This document shows, piece by piece, positions 11,336 through 22,998 of a stretch of 64,000 bases of DNA (its first letter is position 1; the number at the start of each line of letters is the position of its first letter). The DNA comes from Karalla daura (Eukaryota; Chordata; Actinopteri; Chaetodontiformes; Leiognathidae), in assembly GCA_029224185.1 (NCBI GenBank), contig CM055188.1, positions 7,488,497 through 7,552,496 of the forward strand. Reading direction: 5' to 3'. The translations under genes and the position numbers were made by a program. A model generated the notes under the pieces. It was given only the letters and a program-made list of their open reading frames with translations, was not told where the DNA came from and did no database searches.

Positions 11336-12612
11336 GACTGTTTCTGCATTTGTATCCACACTTTTCGTTTCTTATTTTCTCCTTATATTCCTGCAGTGAA
11401 TGGATATGATCTTTCGTTTGTTAGTTCTAAGAAATAGAATAAATCCATGTTACGAGCACATAAAGTTCTGTTTTCAAACATGGCTGAATCAATTGTGCCT
11501 TTGAACACAACCCCTTCAGTCTGTGACACAGAGCCAGTGTTTACTATTTGCAGACTGAGGCAGGAATTGACACTAAACTGTGAATGAAGCGTCCCGAGTT
11601 GTAAGGCTTCTAGAACTGCTATTATGATTATTACTCAGGAACCGAGACTCTTGGAGGGGTATCGCCTCAACTGTTATCATGATTTACTACTTTTTTACTC
11701 TGAGAAAACACCAACTCCCAGCAGCGACTGCGCTGCCCTTTTTCATGATGTCATAGCTGCCCCATACATGATAAGCTGGCTATGCAGTGTCCACCCTTAC
11801 ACTAATACTAATAAGTGTAAATGTTTATGATTTACAATGTGCCGTGTCACATTAAATAAACATATATGTCAAGTTTATACATATTTCTTTGAACATTGAC
11901 CGGAAAGAGGTTTTCTTAACCCTGATGAGAAGCCTTTCCCGGAAAAGAACTACATTCCAATACACACTCAAATGCTTTGCCATGTTCTGTAGTTCTAATG
12001 TTCCTTCAAGTCCGAAGGGAGGAGGGGAGAGAAAAATGCCTTCCTCTTTAAGTTTCCTCCCGGCTTGTGACTATGTTGCTTGTCAGAAGGTCTTGTATTC
12101 GGATCTGCTTCCTCCATGTTGACAGCAACTTCTGAGAGCAACTTTGCTTCCCCAGGGGTCTATGGAGGCAGGGTTCAGAGGGTCTTTTCCAGGTCCCCCA
12201 TGAGGTCTGCAGATTGAGGTTCAGGCCTTTTGGTCTATTTTTGTAACTGTGACGAGCCCTCAAGGGTGGGAAAGGGTAAATTTCCCCGCCCCTCAAAAAA
12301 GCCCCCGCCCCTCAAAAAGTATGGCTCTGATGAATCTGCTCTGGAATGGGCCCAGAATCTGACGGTGTAGCTATAGCTTCTGTAAAGCTATAGCTTTTAC
12401 TGCCCCTGATTTGTGAACCCAGCCCTTAAATGTTATTTATTTCAATTTCTCCTCAATACTTTGAGCTAAGAGGCTGGAATTTGACTTCCATCAGGAGGTC
12501 AAGAACATCCAGTATGAAATTTCAGTTTCAGTCTCCTACGACCTCTGGAACTGTCTCAGGTGACTGCTCCAAGAATGATGGGGCCACGAAGGGTGACATG
12601 GCATCCCTCCAG
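11336..12612 (-). repeat. composite repeat, segment A, copy 1 (inverted)
   Basis: This is a diverged reverse-complement copy of 23300-24612. Matching landmarks in order include ATATTCCTGCAGTGAATGGATATGATC, the GTTTACTATTTGCAGACTGAGGCAGGAAT block, the CATGATGTCATAGCTGCC block, CACATTAAATAAA, and near the other end GGGTGACATGNCA plus CCTCCAGCAGATGGC. It contains a perfect 11-bp stem with a 5-nt loop (12369-12395, AGCTATAGCTT arms). No reading frame is shared between the copies. The class is unknown. Confidence 0.7.
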
Positions 12613-13221
12613 CAGATGGCTTCTCTTATTCTCAGTTATTTGTGTAGTCCGTTACAAACAGGAAAACAGAAAACTTGATGATCTAGAGGTCATATACACT
12701 CACTGAAAGAAAATAATGGAAATAAATGTTCATTGGAGACAGATCCGATACGCAGCACATGCATGTGAAGTGAGAGTCCATCAGATAGAGTAAACCGTAA
12801 CCAAGTCAGAAAGGAGCTTCCATAGCAACTGGAGTAACCACCCTAGTGATGATGGAAAGATCAGGAAAGATCAAGCAAGCAAGTGATTCTATAGTCTATG
12901 ACCAGACTTCCCTGATTTGCCCATCCTGTTCCCGGTTAAAGCTGTTCCTGAAAATGCCTCCGGTTTCAATGGAAGAGAAAAAAAGTTGCGCTCAGGGCAG
13001 GAAGAAAGAGAGAGCGAGCAGGTAGCGCTCCGGTTTGGGGCAGTAGCAATTTTGTTAGAAAAGGTATGAAAATATGGTGCGTTACTTTTTGTATTTTGTG
13101 TACGAAAGGTGAGTGAGAACAGTCTGGATGACCACAACTATTTTATTTTTGAATTACAGTATCAGGGATACTAATGTATTTGTACTGAGAAATGTTGACG
13201 ATGTCATTAAAAGAAATCCTT
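12613..13221. other. stretch between segment A and segment B copies
   Basis: No gene is seen. A donor-like AAG/GTGAGT near 13107 has no convincing partner and lies inside repeat-rich DNA, so I do not call an exon. GAAAATGCCTCC-type sequence near 12948 weakly resembles 26745-26800. Confidence 0.4.
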
Positions 13222-13489
13222 AAAATAGTGAGAAAAACATTTCCGGGCAGAGGATCCTCAGTTCTCTAATGAGATTGAAGCTTGCGGTGTGACCCGGTTA
13301 ATATTGGCAGGATGGCAGGAGCCCCTGCTCTGAGCCTCTTTTAGCGCCTCAAGTGCGTTTACATTAGAGTCAATTGATAACCCAGAGTGTTTCATTCAGA
13401 CGCAGAAGGGTACCTTGTGCATTAGTATGAGATGTCTAGGGACGTGACAAGTAGTCGGTATTTTACGCACTGGGATGAGAACGGATTGG
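13222..13489 (+). repeat. composite repeat, segment B, copy 1 (diverged, short)
   Basis: It matches the end of 24617-25385: GTGAGAAAAACA, TTCCGGGCAGAGGAT, a GTGACCCGGTTA block, a CAGACGCAGAAGGGTACC block, and the terminal motif GGGATGAGAACGGATTGG. It lacks the full 133-bp array and is much more diverged than the other B copies, so it is an older insertion. It lies in the same cluster as an inverted segment A, whereas near 24.6 kb A and B are in the same orientation. Confidence 0.7.
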
Positions 13490-15233
13490 AACACAATACA
13501 AACAGAACACTGTAAGGGTGCTTTCACAGAGGTGTTTGGTTTGCATTGAATGAGCCAGAGATAGATTGATAGAGTGTCAATTCATCACATTGATCACTCT
13601 CTTAAGGTGAAGTAGTTAAAAATTCTCTTTCTCTTTTCCGCAGCTCAGAGTTACAGATATTTCTGATTATCTCACGACATCTAATGCCAGACGCACGCTA
13701 CGTGATTTCAGCCTGATTTTGAAAGTTGACTCTGGACGTTGACCAATGACTGAATGAGGACAGAGATGGCAGAGAGATTAGCGATCAGAGAGAGAAAGTA
13801 ATAGTACAATAACAATAAGAGTTAAATAATTAACAATAAATAATTTTATTTTCCTTGTTTTTGTCTACATAAAGGTCTGCTGGTATCACAGCACATCTAC
13901 AGCTATAATTGACAATTCCTAGTCCTGCTCCCTCCTGACAAATCAAAATGTCTGAATTTGATAAGATGCCAGTGGTTCCTTTTGTCCATTTTTCAATTGT
14001 GTACATCATTGGAAGTCGGACAAATGTTATCTGTTTTTTCAATTTTGGTTGATTGAAAAAAACAAGTCTTTTTTTAAGGCTTTGGTTTTATTCTGGAAAA
14101 TCAATAAAAAAATGATACACGGATTGAAAGATGTACTGAGAACAGCACACACAGTGCATTCTGGATAGAAAACAGACAGAATCAAAGATTTTTGTTGTTG
14201 TTGCATGGTTGATTTTGTGGCATATAAAGTGGCTGAAGGGGATGGATTTCCATTTTCGGTCCTGGCCAATCAATGAGCTGTGATATGTGTTGATTTGAAA
14301 AACAGTGCCCCAAACAAGCAGCTGTTGTAACTGCATGATGTTGTCTTAATTTTCTGTCACCACCTTATTTTGCCTCATTTTGTACATACATTACCTTATT
14401 TCATGTTCATCAATTTAGATGATTTTTATGTAGATTCACAAAACTTGTTTGTTGCATAATTGACCCATAATACCTTGGAGACTACAGCCATTCTGAAGAT
14501 ACAAAACCTGAATGACAGCTACACAGAAGGAGCAGTAAAGACATAGACCTAACTCCTAATGAATAAAACAAAAACAAGAACAAAATTGAACAAACCTTAA
14601 TGGGTTTTTTAACGCTCCACTAGCCGACTGATGCAGTGCACCCCGAGGGATTTAGCAAATGGCCAGACCACTGCATTACATTGCAACATCTTACTGACTG
14701 TAGAAGTGAAAATACAATTCAAGCTTATGTGTTGTCACCTACCCTGCAGGAAGAAAAACACTAAACTCAACAGGAATAAAAAAAGAGGAAAATAACTCAT
14801 GGTGTTTTATTGCCTCTCCGTGCATGGGGAGCTGCCGTGTGGTGGGAGCAATGCAGGTCACTTCCTGTAGTGTTTGAGATGGCTTGGATGGGAATTTTTG
14901 AGATTAGTGTCTCTGTGTGGCAGCAGTTAAGCGGCAGCCAGCAGTGTCCAAGCCTTTAAACCCTGTTGTCTCTGCTCAGACTATGTGCCTTTGCATATGT
15001 GAAATTACCTTGAGGTTGCAGAGGTGTGAGTTCAATGGGCTTCTGTTCAGTGGTAAATTAGGGAGGTAAAATGAGGAAAAATTAGGAAGGATGTCTGGGG
15101 GCAGAAGGTTTTACCACAAACAGTTTTTGGTATTTCAAAGGATAATGCGGTATCAATGCTATCAGTGCTAAAGAGGGTTTAATTTCACTTTGGTACAGGT
15201 CTGGTCTCTCTCTCAAATGACATTTACAATTTA

Positions 15234-15279
15234 ACACATGCAAAGAACTTGCTCAAACACATGCAAAGAACTTGCTCAA
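15234..15279 (+). repeat. perfect 2-copy tandem duplication, 23-bp unit
   Basis: The unit ACACATGCAAAGAACTTGC plus CTCAA-type ending occurs twice with no mismatch (15234-15256, 15257-15279). It is probably a recent replication-slippage duplication. Confidence 0.9.
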
Positions 15280-16345
15280 ACAGTGAAAAATTATTCAGTG
15301 AAGTGAAGTCGAATGTAGGAATTCCCACACTAACAGTCTCCCCAACAGTCTCCATCATGTCATCCACGCCTCATCATACCAATGGGATCGTATTTCCCAC
15401 CATTCAGAGTTGCAGGAGAGTGCAGCTGCCTGATAAGGAAGGTTTTTTGTAGTGATGCACCAAAGTTATTACAAACAAATGATGGAGACGATGAGAATGA
15501 AATGACATGGAAAAAGTGGCCGATGACTGTGACTGAGTTCACATCATGGCAGGTTTGTGTCTACTGGTTTAGACATTTTTAGTGTCTACAGTCTTCAGTA
15601 GAATAATTAAACAACTATCGCTCTGAATGTGCCAATCAAGGCATCTTTTATGAGAGTGTCCATATATATTCTGGAGAAAGCTGCTGCTGCAGAAAACAAT
15701 AGTGAGGATGAGCTATGTGTTGTTTGATATATGGAGAGAGTGAGAGAGACATTTTTACAATGTACTTTTTAGAAACTATAATTCACTCAAAATGTTAACT
15801 GTCGAACTATTGACACAGTTACAGCTACAGTTGCAGTCTAAACTTTTGGTAACATTTGGTCTACATTTTCTTACTATAGAATATGTACAATTATATTTTA
15901 TAATTATATCATTTTAAAGAATTACAAGAGTTGCTAACTATTCAAACGCTGCTTCTTAGTTTTAAGTCCTTTGACTTTCTACTCTTCCTTGGTGTCCACT
16001 TGTGGTTGGCTCAGAAACCAGCTTAGGAAGGGATGGTGCAGTAACCAGGGTATTGCCTGAACTGCCAGATGAGGCTGTCAGAGTACATTTGTTGCCCTAT
16101 TCTTGCATGCAGGGTCACCTTTGATGCTGCTATTCGTCAGATACTCTGGAAAACAGAGCTGTATGTGACACCATTGTCTGGGTGAAGAAGACTAAAAGAC
16201 AAGTCGAACAGATTTTGCATAACCTTAAAGAGATGATCACACCCTTGATGATCATACCCCACTGCACAAGGCAGGTAGTTAACAGGGTGCAAATGGCTCA
16301 AACTTGTTCTCCTTCTACAGTGTTCTCACTGGCTGCTTCTACAGT

Positions 16346-16373
16346 GCTTCTACAGTGTTCCCACTGTAGAAGC
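16346..16373 (+). other. perfect stem-loop, 12-bp stem, 4-nt loop
   Basis: GCTTCTACAGTG (16346-16357), loop TTCC, then CACTGTAGAAGC (16362-16373). The TTCTACAGTG motif also occurs twice directly upstream, so the site is a mix of direct and inverted repeats. No T-run follows and the genome is eukaryotic, so this is not a bacterial-type terminator. Confidence 0.85.
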
Positions 16374-17778
16374 ATGATGGAAAATTGCATCTACATAATT
16401 AATGAACTATAGAAAAGCTGCAACAAGATGATACAGATGATTCCCTGGTGATATAGACTAATTGAAATATTAGTGTTGGCACATTTCTTCCAAGTAAATC
16501 AAACATATTCCTCTTTGGCTATTTTAGTATCAGTTCTAAGTTCTCTCTTCTGGTTCTGCCACAAAAGTGTTTTTTTCTGCCATTTATATGTCTTGTGGCA
16601 TACAAATGTGAGTTTATACTTCCTGGTGATGGTGTACTCCTTCAGTCAATTTCTCTCCTTCACCACATGCTTTCATTCATTATGCTCAACACAGGTGGTT
16701 GTCTTGGGGAATGGTTGGGATCAGTTCATACAGTGACTTTCTCTTGACAATATTAATTTATGAAATTGTAAATGTGATATTTATCCAATGAAATGCCAGT
16801 TTCTTTTTGTAGACATTAACAGCACTCCTAGGTGTTTAAAAAAACATGTATAAGAGCACTGAATAAAGAAATGTACTAAAAACATGTATGCTAGACATTA
16901 AAAACATGAAAAAAAGTTGTGGTGTTAGAAAACAATATGGATATACATATATGATTGCTATTTCTTCTCAAGCACTCTCAAATGTTGCCTCTGACCAATA
17001 AGCCAATATTCAGATTAAGGGAAAAAAATGTAGACTCTAAAACTTCAACAGTGACAATGGCTGTCAAATGGAAAGAGACTATATTAGATATTCATGTGAG
17101 CAATATTAAATTCATGCCCTTGCCTTTGGGGAAAAAAGTGTTTCCCAAATGTCCCAAATTAATGTAAAGACAAAAATGTTGCTTTGCCACTGTTGACAGG
17201 GCTTGTTCTGTAATGTAGTGGAATCGTTTGCCTCTAAGAAGTTTGTTTGATGTCTCCCATCAGTACATGCAATGAACCAACACTATATTTCTAATCCAGG
17301 CTTCCATGCCCTTGGTATTAAAAGTAATAAGTCTGTTTACTCGACTAATCTACATCAGGCAAGATGATTTTCTAAAGTGCAGTCACTGTTGCAAATGGTA
17401 GTTGGCACTGTGTCTCAGCAGAGGTTGATTAGAGATGTTCAAACAAGACCAAATGTTTGTGTTTCACTTTTATCTTATCAGCTGTATTCATTTTCAATAC
17501 TGGCATATCTTCACCTTGTGTGCACACACTCTCACCACTCTACCTGCTGTTTGGTGTTTACCCAGATTGGATCAATAACCAGCGATGGTTATTTCATTTC
17601 CTAATGAAATGAAATTATTTATTCAGATAACAGCTTTCACCTTATTTTAACCACAATTGGTTCATTGTCCCCATGACAACAAATCTTCCCTTCAGCCCAG
17701 ACAATGTGTAATAATAAGCCACTTGCAGAATGGGATCTTTCTGATAATTCACCAGCATTGACATGGATTATCTTTCAG

Positions 17779-17820
17779 TGCTGTGCTGATGGATGGTTTG
17801 CAGAACCTTGCATCATGGCC
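17779..17820 (+). CDS. possible 42-nt exon, gene unknown
   Basis: The acceptor TTATCTTTCAG ends at 17778 and a perfect intronic donor hexamer GTGAGT starts at 17821. The 42 nt are a multiple of three and read CCADGWFAEPCIMA without a stop. The polypyrimidine tract is short and the exonic side of the donor (GCC) is not consensus. A chance match is quite possible. Confidence 0.18.
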
Positions 17821-18201
17821 GTGAGTGCTGAAAACAAATACTAAGAAATTAAAAATCAAAAGAAAATAGATAGGGATATTGTTATACAGAGAAACCTGTG
17901 GCAGCTGGTGATCTGTGTTTCAGCTGACCTCTGTGACACCGTTGGGTAGTAAGCAATTAAGATTTGGAGTTAAATTCAGTACAATCCCTTGAAGTTGCAG
18001 TCAGTCACACAGCAGAAAGAATCAACTTGTACTTGTAGTGGAGTAGAAGCTGTCCTGCTGCTCTCTGTATTACCTCTTGGTAGCTGTGAAGGGTTTCCTC
18101 ATACTTACACACAGATTTAAATGTAATGGAGCGAGTATGTCCCATGTGATGTACCTGACAGTTTACTGACAGTCTCTTATTATCTGTAGCTAAATATATT
18201 A

Positions 18202-18246
18202 GGTATGTATACATGTGCTACTGTAGTTAGCACATGTATACATACC
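18202..18246 (+). other. perfect 45-nt hairpin, 19-bp stem, 7-nt loop
   Basis: Arm GGTATGTATACATGTGCTA (18202-18220), loop CTGTAGT, then the exact reverse complement at 18228-18246. A 19-bp perfect dyad in unique sequence is unlikely by chance. It could be the remnant of a small palindromic element, a foldback insertion or a hairpin RNA. The stem is shorter than a usual animal pre-miRNA (about 22 bp plus flanking pairing). Confidence 0.9.
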
Positions 18247-19637
18247 CAGTCACATACTCAGCAGTGTATTCATGGAACAAATTATTACAAACCTTACAAA
18301 AATATATGTTCAGACACCTTTAACTGTGTTCTAACTAAAATAAGTACATTTTCATCTCAAACTCTTTGATGCTGTGAAGTCAGATTTTTCATTTAAGGTC
18401 CAATGTGCTGGATTTAGCGGGATCCTTTTGCATACATTTGATATATATTATATAATATTGATTTAATCTCTTGTCATCTGAAAGTAAAAACATCCATTAC
18501 CCAAGAATGAAGTGTTAATAATGATAAAGAAAAAATCTGATCCTCCTTTGAGTCTGCCTTGTTATTCTTTCTTGTTGATAGTACCCAGGATAGATAAACA
18601 ACATACAGGCTTTAGAAAATGTCTTTTGTATTTTTGCATGCATTTTTGTGGCTACTGAAAGGGATGTAGAGGTGTTTGCTGTTCAGCTGGATGCCGGTAA
18701 CTCCCTACATGTTGCCCCTTTAATCTCTGGAATAATGAGTCTGAATGTGTGATCTCAGTACTTGTGGTGAAACATCAGGTCTTGCATGTTCTGCCAAATA
18801 TGGAGGTTTCAATCCATGAGGAGTTTTGTACAAGTAGTATTTTGTCTGTATCAACTAAAATGGGAGGAATTAGAAGAGTTTTGTTCCAGTGTAAGTAGTA
18901 AAGACTATCAAGGGAGAACTCAGAGGAGCCACTTTCTTCACTCAAATGTAGATGTGATGAATGCATGAAAAACAATGGAGATCAGGAGGAAGCAGCCATG
19001 CAGGAGTACATACACAGACACAATATTGGGTCCTTAAAGCTTTAAGGTTCACCACTTAAAAAAACATGAGTATAAGACGAAGAGTACAGTATTTACCAAA
19101 CAAGTATAAAATATGCAGCCATGTGAGGATTCATCCAATGGGTTAACAATGAATTGATTTCAGTGCTGAAAAGTGAAAAGCCACATAAATTATTCTCAGC
19201 TCACCTGGATATTAATTCTCTTGGTGATGCACTATGTCCATGTTACAGGCATGCTGGCTCATGGAATAACCTCCATGCACAGAGCTTGTGGGGTCAAACT
19301 GATTCAATGCTGCCATGATCCGATGCTCTCCAGGCTGCTCCTATTCAGAGACTCACTGTCACTCAGGATGCATTGAATTAAATTAGAATTTTTATTCCGC
19401 TTACCCTTGTCTTTGATGTGACCTTGTGTTACTCTCATCCATCATTTCAAAACCACGGACATCCTGAATACGCTATCAGTCTAAAGGTGGGGTGCAGACA
19501 GAGAGTGAATGTGTGCGTGGGTCCATTCTTGACTTGAATACTCTTTATGAGAACATGATAATGAGGCAGAACTTTAACATTTTTCTTCGTCTCTCCACAT
19601 ACACCTATGCTTTGAAGAGCTGTTTTTTTACTTCACA

Positions 19638-19965
19638 AAGTAGCTCAGTGGTTAGTGTAGTTTTCTCAAAGCAAGAAGATTGCCTCTTGTGACTGCAGCA
19701 TGCACATTCTCCCTGAGTGTGAGGGTTTTCTCTTGGTACCCTGGTTTCCTCCCACAGTGCTTAAATATCCATTCAAATCAACTGCAGGAAATACATTTCC
19801 AGTCATATTTGGGTGCAATTGTGAATAAGCAGTGTGTGCGTTGATGGACTGTAGACATGTCCAGGGGGTATTCCCTGCCTTTGCCCTATGTGTGCTAGGA
19901 TAGGCACTAGCAGATCCCTGTGACACCACTGGGTACAAAGTGCCATAATGGATGGATGTGTGATC
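19638..19965 (+). mobile_element. tRNA-headed SINE relic, probably V-SINE-like
   Basis: The head GTAGCTCAGTGGTTAG (near 19639-19655) matches a tRNA A-box. The body carries the familiar fish repeat landmarks GCATGCACATTCTCCC, GTTTTCTC, GGTACCCTGGTTTCCTCCCACAG, a GTCCAGGGGGTATTCCCTGCCTTTGCCC block, TAGGATAGGCA and a GGATGGATG end. It resembles the V-SINE type known from fish, but family naming is from memory. It is diverged and not expected to be mobile. Confidence 0.6.
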
Positions 19966-20443
19966 TACTTTAATAACAAGCATTTTAATGTCTTTGAAGG
20001 GGCTATTTTTGTAGTACCCAGATGTCCTATGGAAATTTAGTGTGTTCATGATGCTCTCCCAGAAGTCCCATGGAACACTTTGGAGTGAGCTTAGCGTCAC
20101 CCAGCTGGAGTCTGGAAGCTGTCAAAGGGTTAGGGCCGCAGCGGGGATCGGACGGTGCTAGCGCCATCAGGTTTGGTGAAATGCCACAGTGGGGACAAAT
20201 GAATGGGCAAATGAAAGAGCTTTTCTGCGCTTTGATGGCACAACTAAATATGAGGGCTGTTGCCAAAATCTACAGAGTGAACACAGAGATCCTGCTCCAT
20301 GGACTTTGTTTTGCAAATTCCTCACCTTTAACTGCATGAAATAGTCAGGAATGGCAATTTGTGAGAATGCATCTGTTTGGGAAAGGGAAGATTATTGTTG
20401 ATGTTCAAGATAACCTCAACTGACAAAAAAATACTTATATCTA

Positions 20444-21099
20444 TTTCAAAGAAATATGTATAAACATGACATATTTCTCTCTCTCTGTGTCAGACAGAGC
20501 GACCAAATAGTAATAATAATAATTATCATAATCAATAATTTAATCCAGTCACTGCTGACAATGCGGATTGCACACAATTCTCTTGGTATTTGCGTGCATT
20601 CACTTTCAGTAGCTGCTATTAATTCGGTGACTTTTGTAGGTCTCATGGCATAGACTTTAGATGATAAAAAATCAAATAAAAATAATGTTTAGAAATTCTA
20701 TTACAGTTTGAAAATTAAATGCATTTTAATTGACGTTTACTTTACAATAATTTAAAGTCTGTATACATTTTTTTGGGGAAACCCTGACTAGACTACCTGA
20801 AGCAACGCCGTCCTTTCATTTCCATGGTAACACGCCGCACACGCGAAGGGGGCGGGTCCTAAGTAGATGTAAACAGTATGTTGAAATCCAATTTATCCAC
20901 TGTTATCATTGTTGTTTTAGTATAAATTCACATTATTTAGGTAGATATTTAGCCAGGTATTTCAAAGAGTGAAGAGAGTGAATGGAAAACCCGGAGCGTC
21001 AATAAACAGACGCGGAAGGGTACCTTTGGCGTCCATATGTAACGTTTAGGGGCGTGACAAATAGTCGGTATTTGACGCGTTGGGATGAGAACGGGTTGG
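20444..21099 (+). repeat. composite repeat, segment B copy 2: left arm of a large inverted repeat
   Basis: It is the reverse complement of parts of 21663-23073. The part from 20805 to the end also matches 24617-25385 in the same orientation. Over about 160 bases near 20810-20970, I count roughly 9 differences from the other copies. The 133-bp array and its flank are missing: after GCCAGGTAT (about 20962) the sequence jumps to AGAGTGAATGGAAAACCCGG. It ends with GGGATGAGAACGGGTTGG. A short TAA microsatellite (20509-20525) corresponds to a longer ATT tract in the right arm. Confidence 0.85.
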
Positions 21100-21662
21100 T
21101 ACAGCAAGTCCTAAATCATCATTATTCTCTTATTCATGTATACTTTTTTAAAATTTTGAAATGTGGCTAAAAATGGGCAAATCTGGACTGACTGGGCACT
21201 GAACTCTGAATGTGGTCTACACCAAAAGTACAATAAGCTAATGAGGAGTCACTAAATGGATAAATATGTATATGTTTGAATAGACTAACCGCAATATTCC
21301 ACAGAAAACATGAGCGGCACCTTACAACTGCGGCGTGCTAACCACGGCAATTATCTTCCATTAAAATCAATGGAGACCTCTTCCCCATAGAAGAGCAGAG
21401 AAGAGCAAAGAAGTTAAACTGATCAGACCATGCCAAACCTGAAATTATCGTTAGGGTTAGGGTTAAAATAAACTTCAGTCATATTTCAAAACTAGAAAAT
21501 TCCAGTGTGCTGAAATTTCGATAGTGCTCCAGGATGTGTGCCCGTTGGTTTGCAGCACTTTGTCTGCCTTTTGATTGCTCACAAGACACCATCCTTGGAG
21601 TGCATGCATGTATGAGAGCGATTGAGTGAGTGACTGAGTGTGTGTGTATGTGTGTGTGGATT
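21100..21662. other. spacer of the large inverted repeat
   Basis: About 560 bp of sequence not found in either arm. It includes a short telomere-like motif, two TTAGGG units plus TTA (21451-21465), and a GT-rich run (21638-21658) next to the right arm. No gene is seen. Confidence 0.6.
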
Positions 21663-21838
21663 CAACCCGTTCTCATCCCAACGCGTCAAATACCGACTAT
21701 TTGTCACGCCCCTAAGCGTTGCATATGGACGCCGAGGGTACCCTTCCGCGTCTGTTTATTGACACTCCGGGTTTTCCATTCACTCTCATGCAAACCCCAG
21801 CTCGGCAGGACGGGACGCTGAGAGCAGAGGCTCCAGCC

Positions 21839-22370
21839 AAAGCCCCTAAACGTCAAATAGAACCGCGGAGGGTAGAAATCCGCGTCCGGATTTGACGCTG
21901 CGAGTTCTGCATTGACTCTCATGCAGACCCCGGCTCGGCAGGACGGGACGCTGAGAGCAGAGGCTCCAGCCAAAGCCCCTAAACGTCAAATAGAACCGCG
22001 GAGGGTAGAAATCCGCGTCCGGATTTGACGCTGCGAGTTCTGCATTGACTCTCATGCAGACCCCGGCTCGGCAGGACGGGACGCTGAGAGCAGAGGCTCC
22101 AGCCAAAGCCCCTAAACGTCAAATAGAAACGCGGAGGGTAGAAATCCGCGTCCGGATTTGACGCTGCGAGTTCTGCATTGACTCTCATGCAGACCCCGGC
22201 TCGGCAGGACGGGACGCTGAGAGCAGAGGCTCCAGCCAAAGCCCCTAAACGTCAAATAGAACCGCGGAGGGTAGAAATCCGCGTCCGGATTTGACGCTGT
22301 GAGTTCTGCATTGACTCTCATGCAGACCCCGGCTCGGCAGGACGGGACGCTGAGAGCAGAGGCTCCAGCC
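21839..22370. repeat. tandem array of a 133-bp CpG-rich unit, four full copies
   Basis: Units start at 21839, 21972, 22105 and 22238, exactly 133 bp apart. A partial unit precedes them (about 21760-21838). Each unit contains a nested dyad: outer CGTCAAAT/ATTTGACG arms (unit 1: 21851-21858 and 21890-21897) and inner CGCGGA/TCCGCG arms (21864-21869 and 21879-21884). Unit 3 carries a diagnostic A (GAAACGCGG instead of GAACCGCGG), and unit 4 has GCTGTGAG instead of GCTGCGAG. Since 133 is not a multiple of three, the repeated open frames across the array are artefacts. Confidence 0.95.
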
Positions 22371-22973
22371 GTCCATTCACTCCCATAATAACCCGGTCAC
22401 GCGAAGCATGACGCCGCTTACTACTGTCTCATTGAAGAACCGAGTATCCTCTGCCCGGAAGTGTTTTTCTCACTATTTTCTCACTATTTGTACACTTTGT
22501 CCCGAGAATATATCCACTGACAGGTTAAACAAGGCCAAAATGTGAGATACCTGGCTAAATAACTACGTAAATAATGTGAATTTATACTAAAACAACAATG
22601 ATAACAGTGGATAAATTGGATTTCAACAGACTGTTTACATTTACTTTGGACCCGCCCCCCTCACGTGTGCGGCGTGTTACCATGGAAACGAAAGGACGGC
22701 GTTGCTTCAGGTAGTCTAGTCAGGGTTTCCCCAAAAAAATGTATACAGACTTTAAATTATTGTAAAGTAAACGTCAATTAAAATGCATTTAATTTTCAAA
22801 CTGTAATGGAATTTCTAAACATTATTTTTATTTGATTTTTTATCATCTAAAGTCTATGCCATGAGACCTACAAAAGTCACCGAATTAATTGCAGCTACTG
22901 AAAGTGAAATATGCAAATAGAGAATTGTGTGCAATCCACATTGTCAGCAGTGACTGGATTAAATTATTGATTA

Positions 22974-22998
22974 TGATTATTATTATTATTATTATTTG
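22974..22998. repeat. (ATT)n microsatellite inside the right arm
   Basis: A run of ATT triplets that is longer than its counterpart in the left arm (20509-20525). It shows length change between the two inverted copies. Confidence 0.85.

Larger units (their letters stand above)
13490..19637. other. non-coding stretch with small repeats and hairpins
   Basis: No gene is recognised in about 6 kb. The stretch holds a perfect 23-bp tandem duplication (15234-15279), two notable stem-loops (16346-16373 and 18202-18246), a 10-bp-arm hairpin at 17591-17615 and a possible 42-nt exon (17779-17820). The remainder is AT-rich and featureless. Confidence 0.55.

Noticed and set aside
12920..12990. Similarity to 26745-26830 (GAAAATG-CC, AATGG-A-GAAAAAAA)
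   Set aside because: The shared part is short and partly low-complexity. I could not define borders by eye.
21451..21465. Telomere-like TTAGGG repeats (also CCCTAA at 29022)
   Set aside because: Only about two units at each site, which is expected by chance and not an interstitial telomere array.
21704..22321. Overlapping minus-strand open frames repeating the same peptide (and the plus-strand counterparts at 24992-25343)
   Set aside because: They arise from the 133-bp tandem unit read in successive frames. 133 is not divisible by three and all frames stay similar only because the DNA repeats.
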